DNA of 64,000 bases from Streptomyces sp. NBC_01723 (GCF_036246005.1 NZ_CP109171.1:3956001-4020000); one strand, 5' to 3'; numbered from the stretch's first letter, positions 26,526 through 35,840 are shown. Numbers and translations: made by a program. The notes: a model not told the origin generated them from the letters alone.

Positions 26526-29500
26526 CTACGGCCGTGTCTCTGGCACCAGCAGCTCCGCCGCCGCCTCGCGCCCGGCCATCTCCCGCAGCGGGCCCGGCAC
26601 GGCCGCCAGTTCCGCGTACGTCCCCCGCTGCACGACCCGGCCCCGGTCCAGCACGAGCACCTCGTCCACGGCCCGCAAGCCCGCCAGCCGGTGCGTGATC
26701 AGCAGGGTCGTCCGGCCCTCGGTGGCGGCCAGCAGATCGGCGGTGAGCGCGTCCGCGGTCGGCAGGTCGAGGTGTTCGGCGGGCTCGTCGAGCACCAGGA
26801 CCGGGAAGTCGGCGAGCAGCGCCCGGGCCAGGGCCAGCCGCTGCCGCTGGCCGCCGGACAGCCTGGCACCGTGCGCACCGACCAGGGTGTCCAGGCCATC
26901 GGGCAGGCTGTCGGCCCACTCCAGCAGCCGGGCCCGGGCCAGCGCGTCCCGCAGTGCGCCCTCGGTGGCGTCCTTCCTGGCCAGCAGCAGGTTCTCGCGC
27001 ACCGAGCTGTCGAAGAGGTGCGCGTCCTGGGCGCACAGCCCGACGAGGTGCCGCACGTCGTCGCCGGCCAGGGCGTACGCGTCCACCCCGGCCAGCGTGT
27101 AGGAGCCGGCGTCCGCGTCGAGGAAGCGCAGCAGCGTCTGGGCGAGCGTGGTCTTGCCGGAGCCGGACGGCCCGACCACGGCGACGCGGCGGCCCTCGGC
27201 GAGCGTGAGGTCCAGGCCCGCCAGGGCGTCCCGGTCCTGCCCGGCGTGCCGTGCGGCCAGTCCCCTGAGGACGACCGGGAACGGCGAGGAGGGAGCCTGC
27301 CGGGGTGCCTCCGGCTCCCGTACCGGCTCGGGGGCGTCGAGGACCTCGTACACGCGCTCGGCGCTCCTGCGCACCCGCTGCCGGTACTGCACGGCCAGCG
27401 GCAGCCCGAGTACGGCCTCGAAGGCGGCCAGCGGCGTGAGGACGACGACGGCCATGGCCACGCCGGCGAGCCGGCCGTCGGCCACCGCCTGGGCGCCGAC
27501 GAGGGCGGCGCCCGCGACGGTCAGGCCGGAGATCAGCGCGGTGAGTCCGTCGCCCAGCGCGGTGGCGGTGGCGGCGCGGGAGGCGATCCGGGTGAGCGTG
27601 CCGTCGGCCCGGCGTGCCTCCGCGGCCCGGCCGGGCAGGGCTCCGGCGACGGTCAGCTCCGCGGTGCCGGTCAGCAGGTCGGCCACCCGGGTGGCCAGCA
27701 CGCCCCGCGCGGGGGCGAGCCTGCGCTCGGCCCGCCGGGCCACCGCCCCGGTCACCAGCGGGACGCCGGCACCGGCCGCCAGCAGACCGGCCGCGAGGAC
27801 CGCACCGGCCTCCGGCAGCAGCCAGGCCGTGAACCCGACCGAGGCGGCGGAGACGACGACCGCGCCACCGGCGGGCAACAGCCATCGCAGCCAGTAGTCC
27901 TGAAGGGCGTCGACATCGGCGACGAGCCGGGACAGCAGGTCGCCCCGGCGGGTGCGGCGAAGTCCCGCGGGCGCCAGCCGCTCCAGCCGCCGGTACACGG
28001 CGACCCGGGTGTCGGCCAGCATCCGCAGCACGGCGTCGTGCGTCACGAGCCGCTCCGCGTAGCGGAACACGGCCCGCCCGATCCCGAAGGCCCGCGTCGC
28101 CGTGACGGCCACCATCAGGTACAGCACCGGCGGCTGTTCGGAGGCCCGCGAGATGAGGTACCCGGAGGTGGCCATCAGGCCCACGGCACTGCCCAGCGCC
28201 AGGCTGCCGAGCAGCAGCCCGAGGGCGAGCCGCCCGCGCCGGGCGGCGGACATGGCACGGACCCTGGCGAGGACACCGCCCCGGGCCTCCACCACGGGCG
28301 CCGGGACGTCCGGAGCGACGGGAACAGCGGAGGCGGGCTCCTCGGCACCACGCCCGTCCGGTACGGGAAGGGCGCCGTCGGACAGGTCGGCGGGCGCCGG
28401 CTCCGCGAGCCGCACCACCCGGTCGGCCACCTCCAGCAGCGCCGGACGGTGCACCACCAGCAGCACCGTCCGCCCCTCCGCCAGCCTGCGCACGGCGGCC
28501 ACGACCTCGGCTTCGGTGGCCCCGTCCAGGGCCGCCGTCGGCTCGTCCAGCAGCAGCACCGGCCGGTCCGCGAGGAACGCCCGGGCCAGCGCGAGCCGCT
28601 GCCGCTGCCCGGCGGACAGCCCCGTCCCGTCCTCGCCGAGGACGGTCCCCGTGCCGTCGGGCAGCGCATCCACGAACTCCAGCGCGCCCGCGTCCCGCAG
28701 CGCCCGGCATACGGCGAGGTCGTCGGCGTCGGGCCGGGCCAGGCGTACGTTCTCCGCGATGGTCCCGGCGTACAGGTGCGGGTGCTGCGGCACCCAGGCG
28801 ACCTGGGCGTGCCACTGCGCCGGGTCGAGCGAGGAGAGATCGGTCCCGCCGATCCGGATCCGCCCCGCGCTCGGGGTCACGAAGCCGAGGAGGGCGTTGA
28901 GCAGCGTCGACTTGCCCGCCCCGCTCGGGCCGACGAGCGCGACGGTCTCCCCGGGCTCGACGGTGAGGCTCACGTTGGTGACGGCGTCTACGGAGCGTCC
29001 GGGGTAGCGGACCGTGACGTCCTCGAAGGCGAGGGCGCCGTGGGCCGGAATCGGGGCGTTCCCGGATGCCGGTACGGGCCGTTCCAGGACCTCGAAGATC
29101 TCCTCGGCGGCGGCGAGCCCCTCGGCGGCCGCGTGGTACTGCGCCCCCACCTGCCGCAGGGGCAGGTAGGCCTCGGGCGCGAGGACGAGGACGACCAGGC
29201 CGTCGTACAGGGCCATGTCCCCGTGGACGAGCCGCATGCCGATGGTGACCGCCACGAGGGCCACGGACAGGGTGGCGAGCAGTTCCAGCGCGAAGGACGA
29301 CAGGAAGGCGATCCGCAGCGTCCGCATGGTCGCCTGCCGGTACTCATCGGTGATGCGCTTGATCGACTCGGCCTGGGCCTTGGCCCGTCCGAAGACCTTC
29401 AGCGTCGGCAGTCCCGCGACCACGTCCAGGAAGTGCCCGGACAGCCGGGACAGCAGGCGCCACTGGCGGTCCATTCGGGACTGGGTGGCCCAGCCGATCA

Positions 29501-30029
29501 GCACCATGAAGACCGGGATGAGCGGCAGGGTCCCGACGATGATGGCCGCCGAGACCCAGTCCTCGGTGACGATGCGGGCCAGCACCGCCACGGGTACGAC
29601 CACCGCGAGGCCCAACTGCGGGAGATAGCGCGAGAAGTAGTCGTCGAGGGCGTCGACGCCCCGGGTGGCCAGGGCGACCAGCGAGCCGGTCCGCTGTCCG
29701 CTCAGCCAGCCGGGGCCCAGCGCGGTGGCCCGCTCCAGCAGCCGGCCCCGCAGCTCCGACTTCACCGCCGCGCTCGCGCGGTGGGCGGCCAGTTCGGTGA
29801 GCCAGCCGACCAGCGCGCGACCACACGCCACGGCGACCAACAGGAGCAGGGGAGTGCGGAGTTCGGCGGCGGTCATGGAGTGCTGGAAGGCGCCCACCAC
29901 CACCTCGGCGATGAGCATTGCCTGCGCGACGAGCAGTCCCGCCCCGACGGCTCCCAGGACGACGACGGCCGTGAGGAAGAGCCGGGTGGCGCGGGCGTAC
30001 CGCAGAAGACGTGGATCGATGGGTTTCAC
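26526..30029 (-). CDS. cydCD: CydD-CydC fused thiol ABC exporter
   Basis: A 1167-aa fusion of CydD (about 1-560) and CydC (about 590-1167), each with a six-helix membrane domain and an ATPase. Walker A motifs are VGPSGAGKST (near 365) and VGPSGSGKTT (near 953); signatures are LSAGQRQRLALARAF and LSGGQRQRLALARAL. The complex exports cysteine/glutathione-type thiols and is needed for cytochrome bd assembly. The start is GTG at 30029, giving MKPIDPRLL. That codon lies in the middle of a perfect parS core, and the gap after cydB is only 22 bp. Fusion of the two subunits is common in actinobacteria. Confidence 0.95.
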   Translation of the reverse strand: MKPIDPRLLRYARATRLFLTAVVVLGAVGAGLLVAQAMLIAEVVVGAFQHSMTAAELRTPLLLLVAVACGRALVGWLTELAAHRASAAVKSELRGRLLERATALGPGWLSGQRTGSLVALATRGVDALDDYFSRYLPQLGLAVVVPVAVLARIVTEDWVSAAIIVGTLPLIPVFMVLIGWATQSRMDRQWRLLSRLSGHFLDVVAGLPTLKVFGRAKAQAESIKRITDEYRQATMRTLRIAFLSSFALELLATLSVALVAVTIGMRLVHGDMALYDGLVVLVLAPEAYLPLRQVGAQYHAAAEGLAAAEEIFEVLERPVPASGNAPIPAHGALAFEDVTVRYPGRSVDAVTNVSLTVEPGETVALVGPSGAGKSTLLNALLGFVTPSAGRIRIGGTDLSSLDPAQWHAQVAWVPQHPHLYAGTIAENVRLARPDADDLAVCRALRDAGALEFVDALPDGTGTVLGEDGTGLSAGQRQRLALARAFLADRPVLLLDEPTAALDGATEAEVVAAVRRLAEGRTVLLVVHRPALLEVADRVVRLAEPAPADLSDGALPVPDGRGAEEPASAVPVAPDVPAPVVEARGGVLARVRAMSAARRGRLALGLLLGSLALGSAVGLMATSGYLISRASEQPPVLYLMVAVTATRAFGIGRAVFRYAERLVTHDAVLRMLADTRVAVYRRLERLAPAGLRRTRRGDLLSRLVADVDALQDYWLRWLLPAGGAVVVSAASVGFTAWLLPEAGAVLAAGLLAAGAGVPLVTGAVARRAERRLAPARGVLATRVADLLTGTAELTVAGALPGRAAEARRADGTLTRIASRAATATALGDGLTALISGLTVAGAALVGAQAVADGRLAGVAMAVVVLTPLAAFEAVLGLPLAVQYRQRVRRSAERVYEVLDAPEPVREPEAPRQAPSSPFPVVLRGLAARHAGQDRDALAGLDLTLAEGRRVAVVGPSGSGKTTLAQTLLRFLDADAGSYTLAGVDAYALAGDDVRHLVGLCAQDAHLFDSSVRENLLLARKDATEGALRDALARARLLEWADSLPDGLDTLVGAHGARLSGGQRQRLALARALLADFPVLVLDEPAEHLDLPTADALTADLLAATEGRTTLLITHRLAGLRAVDEVLVLDRGRVVQRGTYAELAAVPGPLREMAGREAAAELLVPETRP

Positions 30030-30037
30030 GTGAAACA
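30022..30037. other. parS site overlapping the cydCD start codon
   Basis: GGTTTCACGTGAAACA contains the perfect 14-bp core (30023-30036). Its central CAC (minus-strand GTG) is the cydCD initiation codon, so the site occupies the cydB-cydCD junction. Confidence 0.85.
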
Positions 30038-30051
30038 GTCCTCCCGGCCAC

Positions 30052-31056
30052 TCAGTGCTGGGCGTCGGCGAGGTGCTGGGTGCCGATGCGCTTGCGGAAC
30101 ACCCAGTACGTCCAGCCCTGGTAGAGCAGGACGACCGGTGTGGCGATCACGGCCAGCCAGGTCATGATCTTCAGCGTGTAGGCGCTCGAGGACGCGTTGG
30201 TGACGGTGAGGCTCCAGTCCGGGTTGAGCGTGGACGGCATGACGTTCGGGAAGAGCGTCAGGAAGAGCATCGCCACGGCGGCGACGATGGTGCCGCCGGA
30301 GAGCGCGAACGACCAGCCCTCCCGCCCGGCCTGGTTCGCCACCAGGGCCGCGACCAGGGCGGCGACGGCCACCACGAGGGCGACCAGGCTCTTGCCGTTC
30401 CCGCTGTGAGCCTGCGTCCAGACCAGGAAGACCAGGGCCAGCACGGCCGTGACCAGCCCGACCCGCAGCGCCAGGACCCGCGCGCGCTCTCGGATCTCAC
30501 CGACGGTCTTGAGGGCGGTGAACACCGTTCCGTGGAAGGTGAACAGGGTCAACGTGACCAGTCCGCCCAGCAGCGCGTACGGGTTGAGCAGCTCCCAGAC
30601 GGTGCCGACGTACTCCAGGTCCCGGTCGATCTTGACCCCGTGGACGATGTTGCCGAAGGCCACGCCCCACAGGAACGCCGGGATCAGCGAGGTCCAGAAG
30701 ATCGCGGTTTCCCAGTTGCGCTGCCAGTTCTCCTCGGGCCGCTTCACGCGGTACTCGAAGGCGACACCCCGGACGATCAGGCAGACCAGGATGACCAGCA
30801 GCGGAAGGTAGAAGCCGGAGAAGAGCGTGGCGTACCACTCGGGGAAGGCGGCGAAGGTGGCGCCGCCGGCGGTGAGCAGCCACACCTCGTTGCCGTCCCA
30901 CACGGGGCCGATGGTGTTGATCAGCACCCGCTTCTCGGGCCGGTTCCGGGCGAGCAGTCTGGTGAGCACGCCGACCCCGAAGTCGAAGCCCTCCAGGAAG
31001 AAGTAGCCGGTCCACAGGACGGCGATCAGAACGAACCAGACGTCGTGCAGTTCCAT
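30052..31056 (-). CDS. cydB: Cytochrome bd quinol oxidase subunit II
   Basis: A 334-aa membrane protein with about eight or nine helices. Typical CydB segments are the N-terminal MELHDVWFVLIAVLWTGYF, FLEGFDFGVG, GPVWDGNEVWLLTAGGA and FAAFPEWYATLFSG. It pairs with CydA in the alternative high-affinity terminal oxidase. It starts 20 bp after the cydA stop and is followed at 22 bp by cydCD. Confidence 0.96.
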   Translation of the reverse strand: MELHDVWFVLIAVLWTGYFFLEGFDFGVGVLTRLLARNRPEKRVLINTIGPVWDGNEVWLLTAGGATFAAFPEWYATLFSGFYLPLLVILVCLIVRGVAFEYRVKRPEENWQRNWETAIFWTSLIPAFLWGVAFGNIVHGVKIDRDLEYVGTVWELLNPYALLGGLVTLTLFTFHGTVFTALKTVGEIRERARVLALRVGLVTAVLALVFLVWTQAHSGNGKSLVALVVAVAALVAALVANQAGREGWSFALSGGTIVAAVAMLFLTLFPNVMPSTLNPDWSLTVTNASSSAYTLKIMTWLAVIATPVVLLYQGWTYWVFRKRIGTQHLADAQH

Positions 31057-31076
31057 GACTGTGCAGCTCCCTCGGC

Positions 31077-32582
31077 CTAGTACGAGAAGGCCATCGGCTT
31101 GTCGGCGTCACGGAGGTCGCCGCCGATCTTCTTGGGCGGGTTGAGGTCGGCCTCGGTCAGCTCGGGCGGACCCGCCTTGACGTACTTCGCCAGCAGCTTG
31201 ACCTCGATGACGGCCAGGACGGCGTAGAGCAGGGTGAAGACGGACATCGAGATGATGACCTCGGTGGTGGAGACACCGGGGGAGACCGCGTCCCGGGTCT
31301 GCATCACGCCGTAGACCACCCAGGGCTGGCGGCCCATCTCGGTGAAGATCCAGCCCCAGGAGTTGGCGATCAGCGGGAAGGCCATCGTCCAGAGCGCCAG
31401 CAGCCAGTACATGCGCGTGAGCCTCGCCCCGAGCGGCTTCTTCAGCAGCACCAGTCGCGGCACTTCGTCCTCCCCGGTGCGCAGCGGAGCGGGCAGCAGG
31501 AACCTCTTACGGGTCAGCCACAGGCCCAGCAGGCCGAGGGAGAAGGAGGCCATGCCGAAGCCGATCATCCAGCGGAAGCCCCAGTAGGCGACGGGGACGA
31601 TGGGCTTGTAGTCACCGGGGCCGTACTTCTCCTGGAGGGCCTTGTTGGTGTCGTTGATGCCGGGCACGTAGGACTCGAAGTCGCTGTGCGCCAGGAAGGA
31701 CAGCAGTCCGGGGATCTCCAGGGCGACCTTGTTGTGCCCCTTGTCGACGTCCCCGTAGGCGAACACCGAGAAGGGAGCCGGCTTCTCGCCGTCCCACAGG
31801 GCCTCGGCAGCGGCCATCTTCATCGGCTGCTGCTCGTACATGACCTTGCCGAGGGTGTCGCCGCTGACCGCGGTGAGCACGCCGCCGACCGCCAGGGTGA
31901 CCAGGCCGAGCCGCAGCGAGGTCCGCATCACCGGGATGTGCTTCTTGCGCATCAGGTGGAAGGCGGCGATGCCGACCATGAAGGCACCGCCCGTCAGGAA
32001 GGCCGCCGAGAAGCTGTGGAAGACCTGGTTGAGGGTGGTGTTCTGGGTGAGGACCTGCCAGAAGTCGGTGAGTTCGGCGCGGCCCTTCTCCTCGTTGATC
32101 CGGTAGCCGACGGGGTGCTGCATCCAGGAGTTGGCCGCGAGGATGAAGTACGCCGACAGCAGGGTTCCGATCGAGACCATCCAGATGCAGGCCAGGTGGA
32201 TCTTCTTGGGCAGCTTGTCCCAGCCGAAGATCCACAGACCGATGAAGGTGGACTCGAAGAAGAAGGCGATCAGCGCCTCGAAGGCGAGTGGGGCACCGAA
32301 GACGTCACCGACGAAGCGCGAGTAGTCGGACCAGTTCATGCCGAACTGGAACTCCTGCACGATGCCGGTGACGACACCCATGGCGATGTTGATCAGGAAG
32401 AGCTTGCCCCAGAACTTGGTGGCCCTGAGGTACTTCTCCTTCTCCGTGCGGACCCATGCGGTCTGCAGCCCGGCCGTCAGGGCGGCCAGTGAGATCGTCA
32501 GCGGGACGAACAGGAAGTGGTAGACGGTCGTGATGCCGAATTGCCACCGCGCCAGGGTCTCCGGCGCCAGAGCCATGTCCAC
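31077..32582 (-). CDS. cydA: Cytochrome bd quinol oxidase subunit I
   Basis: A 501-aa membrane subunit carrying haems b558, b595 and d. Recognisable segments are RWQFGITTVYHFLFVPLT with the early haem-ligand His, the FNMNWSDYSRFVGDVFG-like quinol-site region (QFGMNWSDYSRF), HPVGY, HSFSAAFLTGGAF and the late GRQPWVVYG motif. Start choice: AAGGAG (32597-32592) is nine bases before GTG 32582 but 15 before ATG 32576, so GTG (VDMALAPET) is preferred. It is first in the cydA-cydB-cydCD operon, with a perfect Rex operator upstream. Confidence 0.95.
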   Translation of the reverse strand: MDMALAPETLARWQFGITTVYHFLFVPLTISLAALTAGLQTAWVRTEKEKYLRATKFWGKLFLINIAMGVVTGIVQEFQFGMNWSDYSRFVGDVFGAPLAFEALIAFFFESTFIGLWIFGWDKLPKKIHLACIWMVSIGTLLSAYFILAANSWMQHPVGYRINEEKGRAELTDFWQVLTQNTTLNQVFHSFSAAFLTGGAFMVGIAAFHLMRKKHIPVMRTSLRLGLVTLAVGGVLTAVSGDTLGKVMYEQQPMKMAAAEALWDGEKPAPFSVFAYGDVDKGHNKVALEIPGLLSFLAHSDFESYVPGINDTNKALQEKYGPGDYKPIVPVAYWGFRWMIGFGMASFSLGLLGLWLTRKRFLLPAPLRTGEDEVPRLVLLKKPLGARLTRMYWLLALWTMAFPLIANSWGWIFTEMGRQPWVVYGVMQTRDAVSPGVSTTEVIISMSVFTLLYAVLAVIEVKLLAKYVKAGPPELTEADLNPPKKIGGDLRDADKPMAFSY

Positions 32583-32674
32583 GTCGTCACTCTCCTTACC
32601 TCGCCACATCGCCGTGGTCAGCGGCGTTTTGAACGTGTTTGTCACACCCAACGCGGGCGCAACCGGGACACGCT

Positions 32675-32690
32675 TGTGAACGCGTTCACA
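32675..32690. promoter_or_regulatory. Rex operator (ROP) upstream of cydA
   Basis: TGTGAACGCGTTCACA is a perfect palindrome matching the Streptomyces Rex consensus TGTGAACNNNTTCACA-type site. Rex senses NADH/NAD+ and represses cydABCD when NADH is low. An extra half-site ATTCACAAG follows at 32690-32698. A much poorer second candidate lies at about 32627-32646. Confidence 0.85.
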
Positions 32691-32767
32691 TTCACAAGCA
32701 ATTATGACCTACCGCTTTTCGACACCGGAAGGGGGGTCCCCTGTGACGTCAACCCCTTGGCAGGGAC

Positions 32768-32784
32768 TTCAACATATTGTTGAA
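32768..32784. promoter_or_regulatory. 17-bp operator-like palindrome
   Basis: TTCAACATATTGTTGAA is a perfect 7-3-7 inverted repeat that ends eight bases before the ATG of the cyclophilin-like gene. It is strikingly AT-rich for this chromosome and resembles a GntR-type operator. No GntR gene is in the window, so the regulator would act in trans. Confidence 0.6.
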
Positions 32785-32792
32785 TCCGCCGC

Positions 32793-33167
32793 ATGCAGAT
32801 TCGGATCTCCTGGCCTGCGGGACACCTCACCGCGGCACTCGACGACACCCCGACCACGCAGGCGCTTCTCAAGGCCCTGCCGCTCACCGCCTCCGCCCAC
32901 ACCTGGGGCGAGGAGGTGTACTTCGACACAGGTGTGTCGGTTTCACGTGAAACGGACGCCCGGGAGGTCGTCGAGCCGGGCACGGTCGCCTTCTGGACCG
33001 ACGGGGACGCCCTGGCCCTCCCCTACGGACCCACACCGATCTCGCGAGGCGACGAGTGCCGCCTCGCGAGTCCGTGCAACGTCATGGGCCGCCTCGACGG
33101 CGACCCGCGCCTCCTGGCCACGGTGCGCAACGGCGACCCGGTACGCGTCGAGCGCGTGGACGCCTGA
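32793..33167 (+). CDS. Cyclophilin-like fold protein (DUF3830 / TM1367 type)
   Basis: A 124-aa soluble protein without signal peptide. The pattern QIRISWPAGHLTAALDDTPT followed by HTWGEEVYFDT and GTVAFWTDGDALALPYGPTP is typical of the small cyclophilin-like domain proteins (DUF369/DUF3830); those lack a proven activity, and some sit next to decarboxylase genes. Codons for VSRET carry a perfect parS core (32940-32953). The gene is divergent from the cyd operon, with a 17-bp palindrome directly before its start. The ribosome-binding site is not obvious. Confidence 0.75.
   Translation: MQIRISWPAGHLTAALDDTPTTQALLKALPLTASAHTWGEEVYFDTGVSVSRETDAREVVEPGTVAFWTDGDALALPYGPTPISRGDECRLASPCNVMGRLDGDPRLLATVRNGDPVRVERVDA
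32939..32954. other. parS site within the cyclophilin-like gene
   Basis: GGTTTCACGTGAAACG contains the perfect 14-bp core at 32940-32953, read in frame as the codons for Val-Ser-Arg-Glu-Thr. Confidence 0.85.
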
Positions 33168-33210
33168 CGGCGTATCCCGGTCCGCCGCCTGACCTGCGGA
33201 TCCCTCTGAC

Positions 33211-34290
33211 CTACAGCTCCTTGCGGAACGCTTCCGACACCTTCAGGAAGATGTCGTTCGCCTCGCTCTCTCCGACCGTGACCCGCACACCCTCGCCAGG
33301 GAACGGTCGGACGACCGCGCCGGCCTGCTCGCACGCGTTCGCGAAGGCGACCGTGTTCTCCCCCAGCCGCAGCCACACGAAGTTGGCCTGGGTCTCCGGC
33401 ACCGTCCAGCCCTGTGCGCGCAACGCGTCGACCACGCGCGTGCGCTCGCACACCAGCGACCCGACCCGGCCGATCAGCTCGTCCTCGGCGCGCAGCGAGG
33501 CGATCGCCGCCTCCTGCGCGATCTGGCTCACCCCGAAGGGCACCGCGGTCTTGCGCAGCGCCGCCGCCACCGGCTCGTGCGCGATCGCGAACCCGACCCG
33601 CAGCCCTGCGAGGCCGTACGCCTTGGAGAAGGTGCGCAGGACGCAGACGTTGGGCCGCCCCCGGTAGATCTCGACGCCGTCCGGCACCTCGGGGTCGCGG
33701 ATGAACTCGCGGTAGGCCTCGTCCAGTACCACCAGCACATCGCTCGGCACCCGGTCGAGGAAGCGCTCCAGCTCGGCCCGCCGCACCACCGTGCCGGTCG
33801 GGTTGTTGGGGTTGCAGACGAAGATCAGCCGGGTCCGGTCGGTGATCGCGTCCGCCATCGCATCCAGGTCGTGCACGTCACCCGGGGTCAGCGGGACCTT
33901 CACGGACGTCGCGCCGCTGATCTGGGTGATGATCGGGTACGCCTCGAAGGAGCGCCAGGCGTAGATCACCTCGTCGCCCGGGCCCGAGGTCGCCTGGATC
34001 AGCTGCTGCGCCACGCCGACCGACCCGGTGCCGGTGGCCAGGTGGGTGAGGGGCACACCGAAGCGGTCCGACAGCTCGCTCATCAGGGACGTACAGGCCA
34101 TGTCCGGGTACCGGTTGAAGGACGCGGCGGCGGCCGTCACCGACTCCATGACACCCGGCAGGGGCGGATAGGGGTTCTCGTTGGAGGACAGCTTGTAGGC
34201 CACCGGGCCGTCGGCCGCGGCGGGCTTGCCCGGCTTGTAGGTGGGAATTCCCTCCAGCTCGGCGCGCAGCTTGGGGCTCGTCTCGCTCAC
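33211..34290 (-). CDS. HisC-like PLP aminotransferase (histidinol-phosphate or aromatic)
   Basis: A 359-aa fold-type I aminotransferase. Motifs are [16 protein letters not shown], the CNPNNPTGT loop, DEAYREF and the PLP Lys in [16 protein letters not shown]. The phosphate-binding Arg probably lies in RVTVGE. It may serve as a second histidinol-phosphate aminotransferase or as an aromatic (phenylalanine/tyrosine) aminotransferase; no his gene is adjacent. GTG 34290 is chosen because AGGAGG lies seven bases before it; upstream ATG codons would place that sequence inside the gene. It is divergent from the LacI regulator. Confidence 0.9.
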   Translation of the reverse strand: MSETSPKLRAELEGIPTYKPGKPAAADGPVAYKLSSNENPYPPLPGVMESVTAAAASFNRYPDMACTSLMSELSDRFGVPLTHLATGTGSVGVAQQLIQATSGPGDEVIYAWRSFEAYPIITQISGATSVKVPLTPGDVHDLDAMADAITDRTRLIFVCNPNNPTGTVVRRAELERFLDRVPSDVLVVLDEAYREFIRDPEVPDGVEIYRGRPNVCVLRTFSKAYGLAGLRVGFAIAHEPVAAALRKTAVPFGVSQIAQEAAIASLRAEDELIGRVGSLVCERTRVVDALRAQGWTVPETQANFVWLRLGENTVAFANACEQAGAVVRPFPGEGVRVTVGESEANDIFLKVSEAFRKEL

Positions 34291-34691
34291 CGCAGTCCTC
34301 CTCATGACCACCACCGGCATCGAATACTTCTCACCCTATGAGGATTCGCCGCCGCTGCGTATAGGTGAGGCCAGACCTCCTCCGTCACACTGGCAACAGG
34401 GGCATCAGGGTATGAAGGCGCACGATTCGGGGGGCGCGCCGCACATATATCTACGCGCCGGTGGCTCGCGCCGTGGCGCGCATCACCCGTGCAGGTGAGT
34501 TGAGACCTCTTCGCAACATCCGCTCCATGGCAGGCCCTCACTGGTCGGCACACCAGGTACTGGCATGGCTGGGCCCAACTAGCTTGCTTTCCAAGGCCGT
34601 TCTGCGTTAATGATCATGCAGAAACGTGACTGTCAACGCGTGCATATGCGTCCGCCCTACCCCACCCCATGAGCCCTACTATCGGCTCGCC
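34291..34691. other. Intergenic region between divergent aminotransferase and LacI genes
   Basis: About 400 bp without a convincing gene. There is a small hairpin (GGCGCG/CGCGCC near 34435-34461). A weak promoter candidate consists of TTGCTT (34584-34589) with TTAATG at a 17-bp spacing. TACTAT (34677-34682) lies nine bases before the LacI ATG. An eight-codon ORF starting near 34646 is too short to support. Confidence 0.4.
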
Positions 34692-35804
34692 ATGACAGCA
34701 GCAGGGAAGCACCAGGTGAGCCGCGCGGAAACCTCACGTCGAGGCAGCCGGCCGGGCCGGGCGGGCATCAGGGACGTGGCCGCCGCCGCCGGAGTATCCA
34801 TCACTACCGTCTCCGACGCACTCAACGGCAAGGGCAGACTCCCGGATGCCACCCGGCGCCATGTGCGCGAGGTCGCCGACCGTCTGGGCTACCGGCCCTC
34901 GGCCGCCGCCCGCACGCTCCGCACCGGCAAGTCCGGACTCATCGGCCTGACCGTGACGACGTACGGGGATGAACCTTTCACCTTCACCGAGTTCGCGTAC
35001 TTCGCGGAGATGGCGCGCGCCGCCACCTCCGCCGCGCTCGCCCGCGGCTACGCCCTCGTGATCCTCCCGGCGACCTCCCGCCACGACGTGTGGTCCAACG
35101 TCGCTCTCGACGGGACGGTCGTCATCGACCCCTCGGACCACGACCCGGTCGTCACCGAACTGGTCCGCCAGGGCTTACCGGTCGTCTCCGACGGCCGCCC
35201 GGCCGGCACGCTCCCCGTCACGGCGTGGGTGGACAACGACCACGAGGCGGCCGTCCTCGGCATCCTCGACCACCTCGCCGACGCCGGCGCCCGCAGGATC
35301 GGCCTGCTCACCGGCACCACGACGGACACGTACACCCATCTGTCGACCACCGCCTACCTGCGCTGGTGCGAGCGCGTCGGGCAGGACCCGGTCTACGAGG
35401 CCTACCCCGCCCACGACCCGTGCGCCGGCGCGGTCGCCGCCGACCGGCTGCTGGCCCGCCCCGACCGGCCCGACGCCGTCTACGGCCTGTTCGACCCGAA
35501 CGGGACCGACCTCCTCGCCGCCGCCCGCCGCTACGGACTGCGCGTCCCCGAGGACCTGCTGCTGGTCTGCTGCAGCGAGTCCACCGTGTACGCCAGCACC
35601 GAGCCGCCCATCACCACCCTCTCGCTCAAACCCCGCCGCATCGGTACGGCCGTGATCCAGGTGCTGATCGACGCGATCGAGGGGCTGCACGCGGACCAGC
35701 CGGTCGAGCAGGTCATACCGACCGAACTGATCGTGCGCACGTCCTCGCAGCGCCGCCCGCCCCGGACGACGGTCAGCCCGCCGCGATCACCGGAGAGCGA
35801 CTAG
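34692..35804 (+). CDS. LacI-family transcriptional regulator
   Basis: A 370-aa regulator: N-terminal helix-turn-helix IRDVAAAAGVSITTVSDALN with hinge region GYRPSAAARTLRTGKSGLIG, then a periplasmic-binding-protein-like effector domain (about 80-345). It probably senses a sugar or related small molecule; the target is unknown. The ATG at 34692 is used, nine bases after TACTAT, so the transcript may be leaderless. GTG 34716 after AGGGAAG is an alternative that removes eight residues without affecting the HTH. It is followed by a terminator at 35841. Confidence 0.88.
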   Translation: MTAAGKHQVSRAETSRRGSRPGRAGIRDVAAAAGVSITTVSDALNGKGRLPDATRRHVREVADRLGYRPSAAARTLRTGKSGLIGLTVTTYGDEPFTFTEFAYFAEMARAATSAALARGYALVILPATSRHDVWSNVALDGTVVIDPSDHDPVVTELVRQGLPVVSDGRPAGTLPVTAWVDNDHEAAVLGILDHLADAGARRIGLLTGTTTDTYTHLSTTAYLRWCERVGQDPVYEAYPAHDPCAGAVAADRLLARPDRPDAVYGLFDPNGTDLLAAARRYGLRVPEDLLLVCCSESTVYASTEPPITTLSLKPRRIGTAVIQVLIDAIEGLHADQPVEQVIPTELIVRTSSQRRPPRTTVSPPRSPESD

Positions 35805-35840
35805 GAGCGCGCCGGTCCACGCGCTCGGCGCGTACGACGT

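Noticed and set aside
26691..30167. 1158-aa open frame on the plus strand
   Set aside because: It is the antisense shadow of cydCD, rich in Gln/Gly/Arg with no motif; all ABC motifs are on the minus strand.
32627..32646. Second Rex operator near cydA
   Set aside because: TTTTGAACGTGTTTGTCACA matches the consensus poorly on both halves, so it is not listed as a site.
34646..34672. Eight-codon ORF as a possible leader peptide before the LacI gene
   Set aside because: Too short, without ribosome-binding site or attenuator structure.
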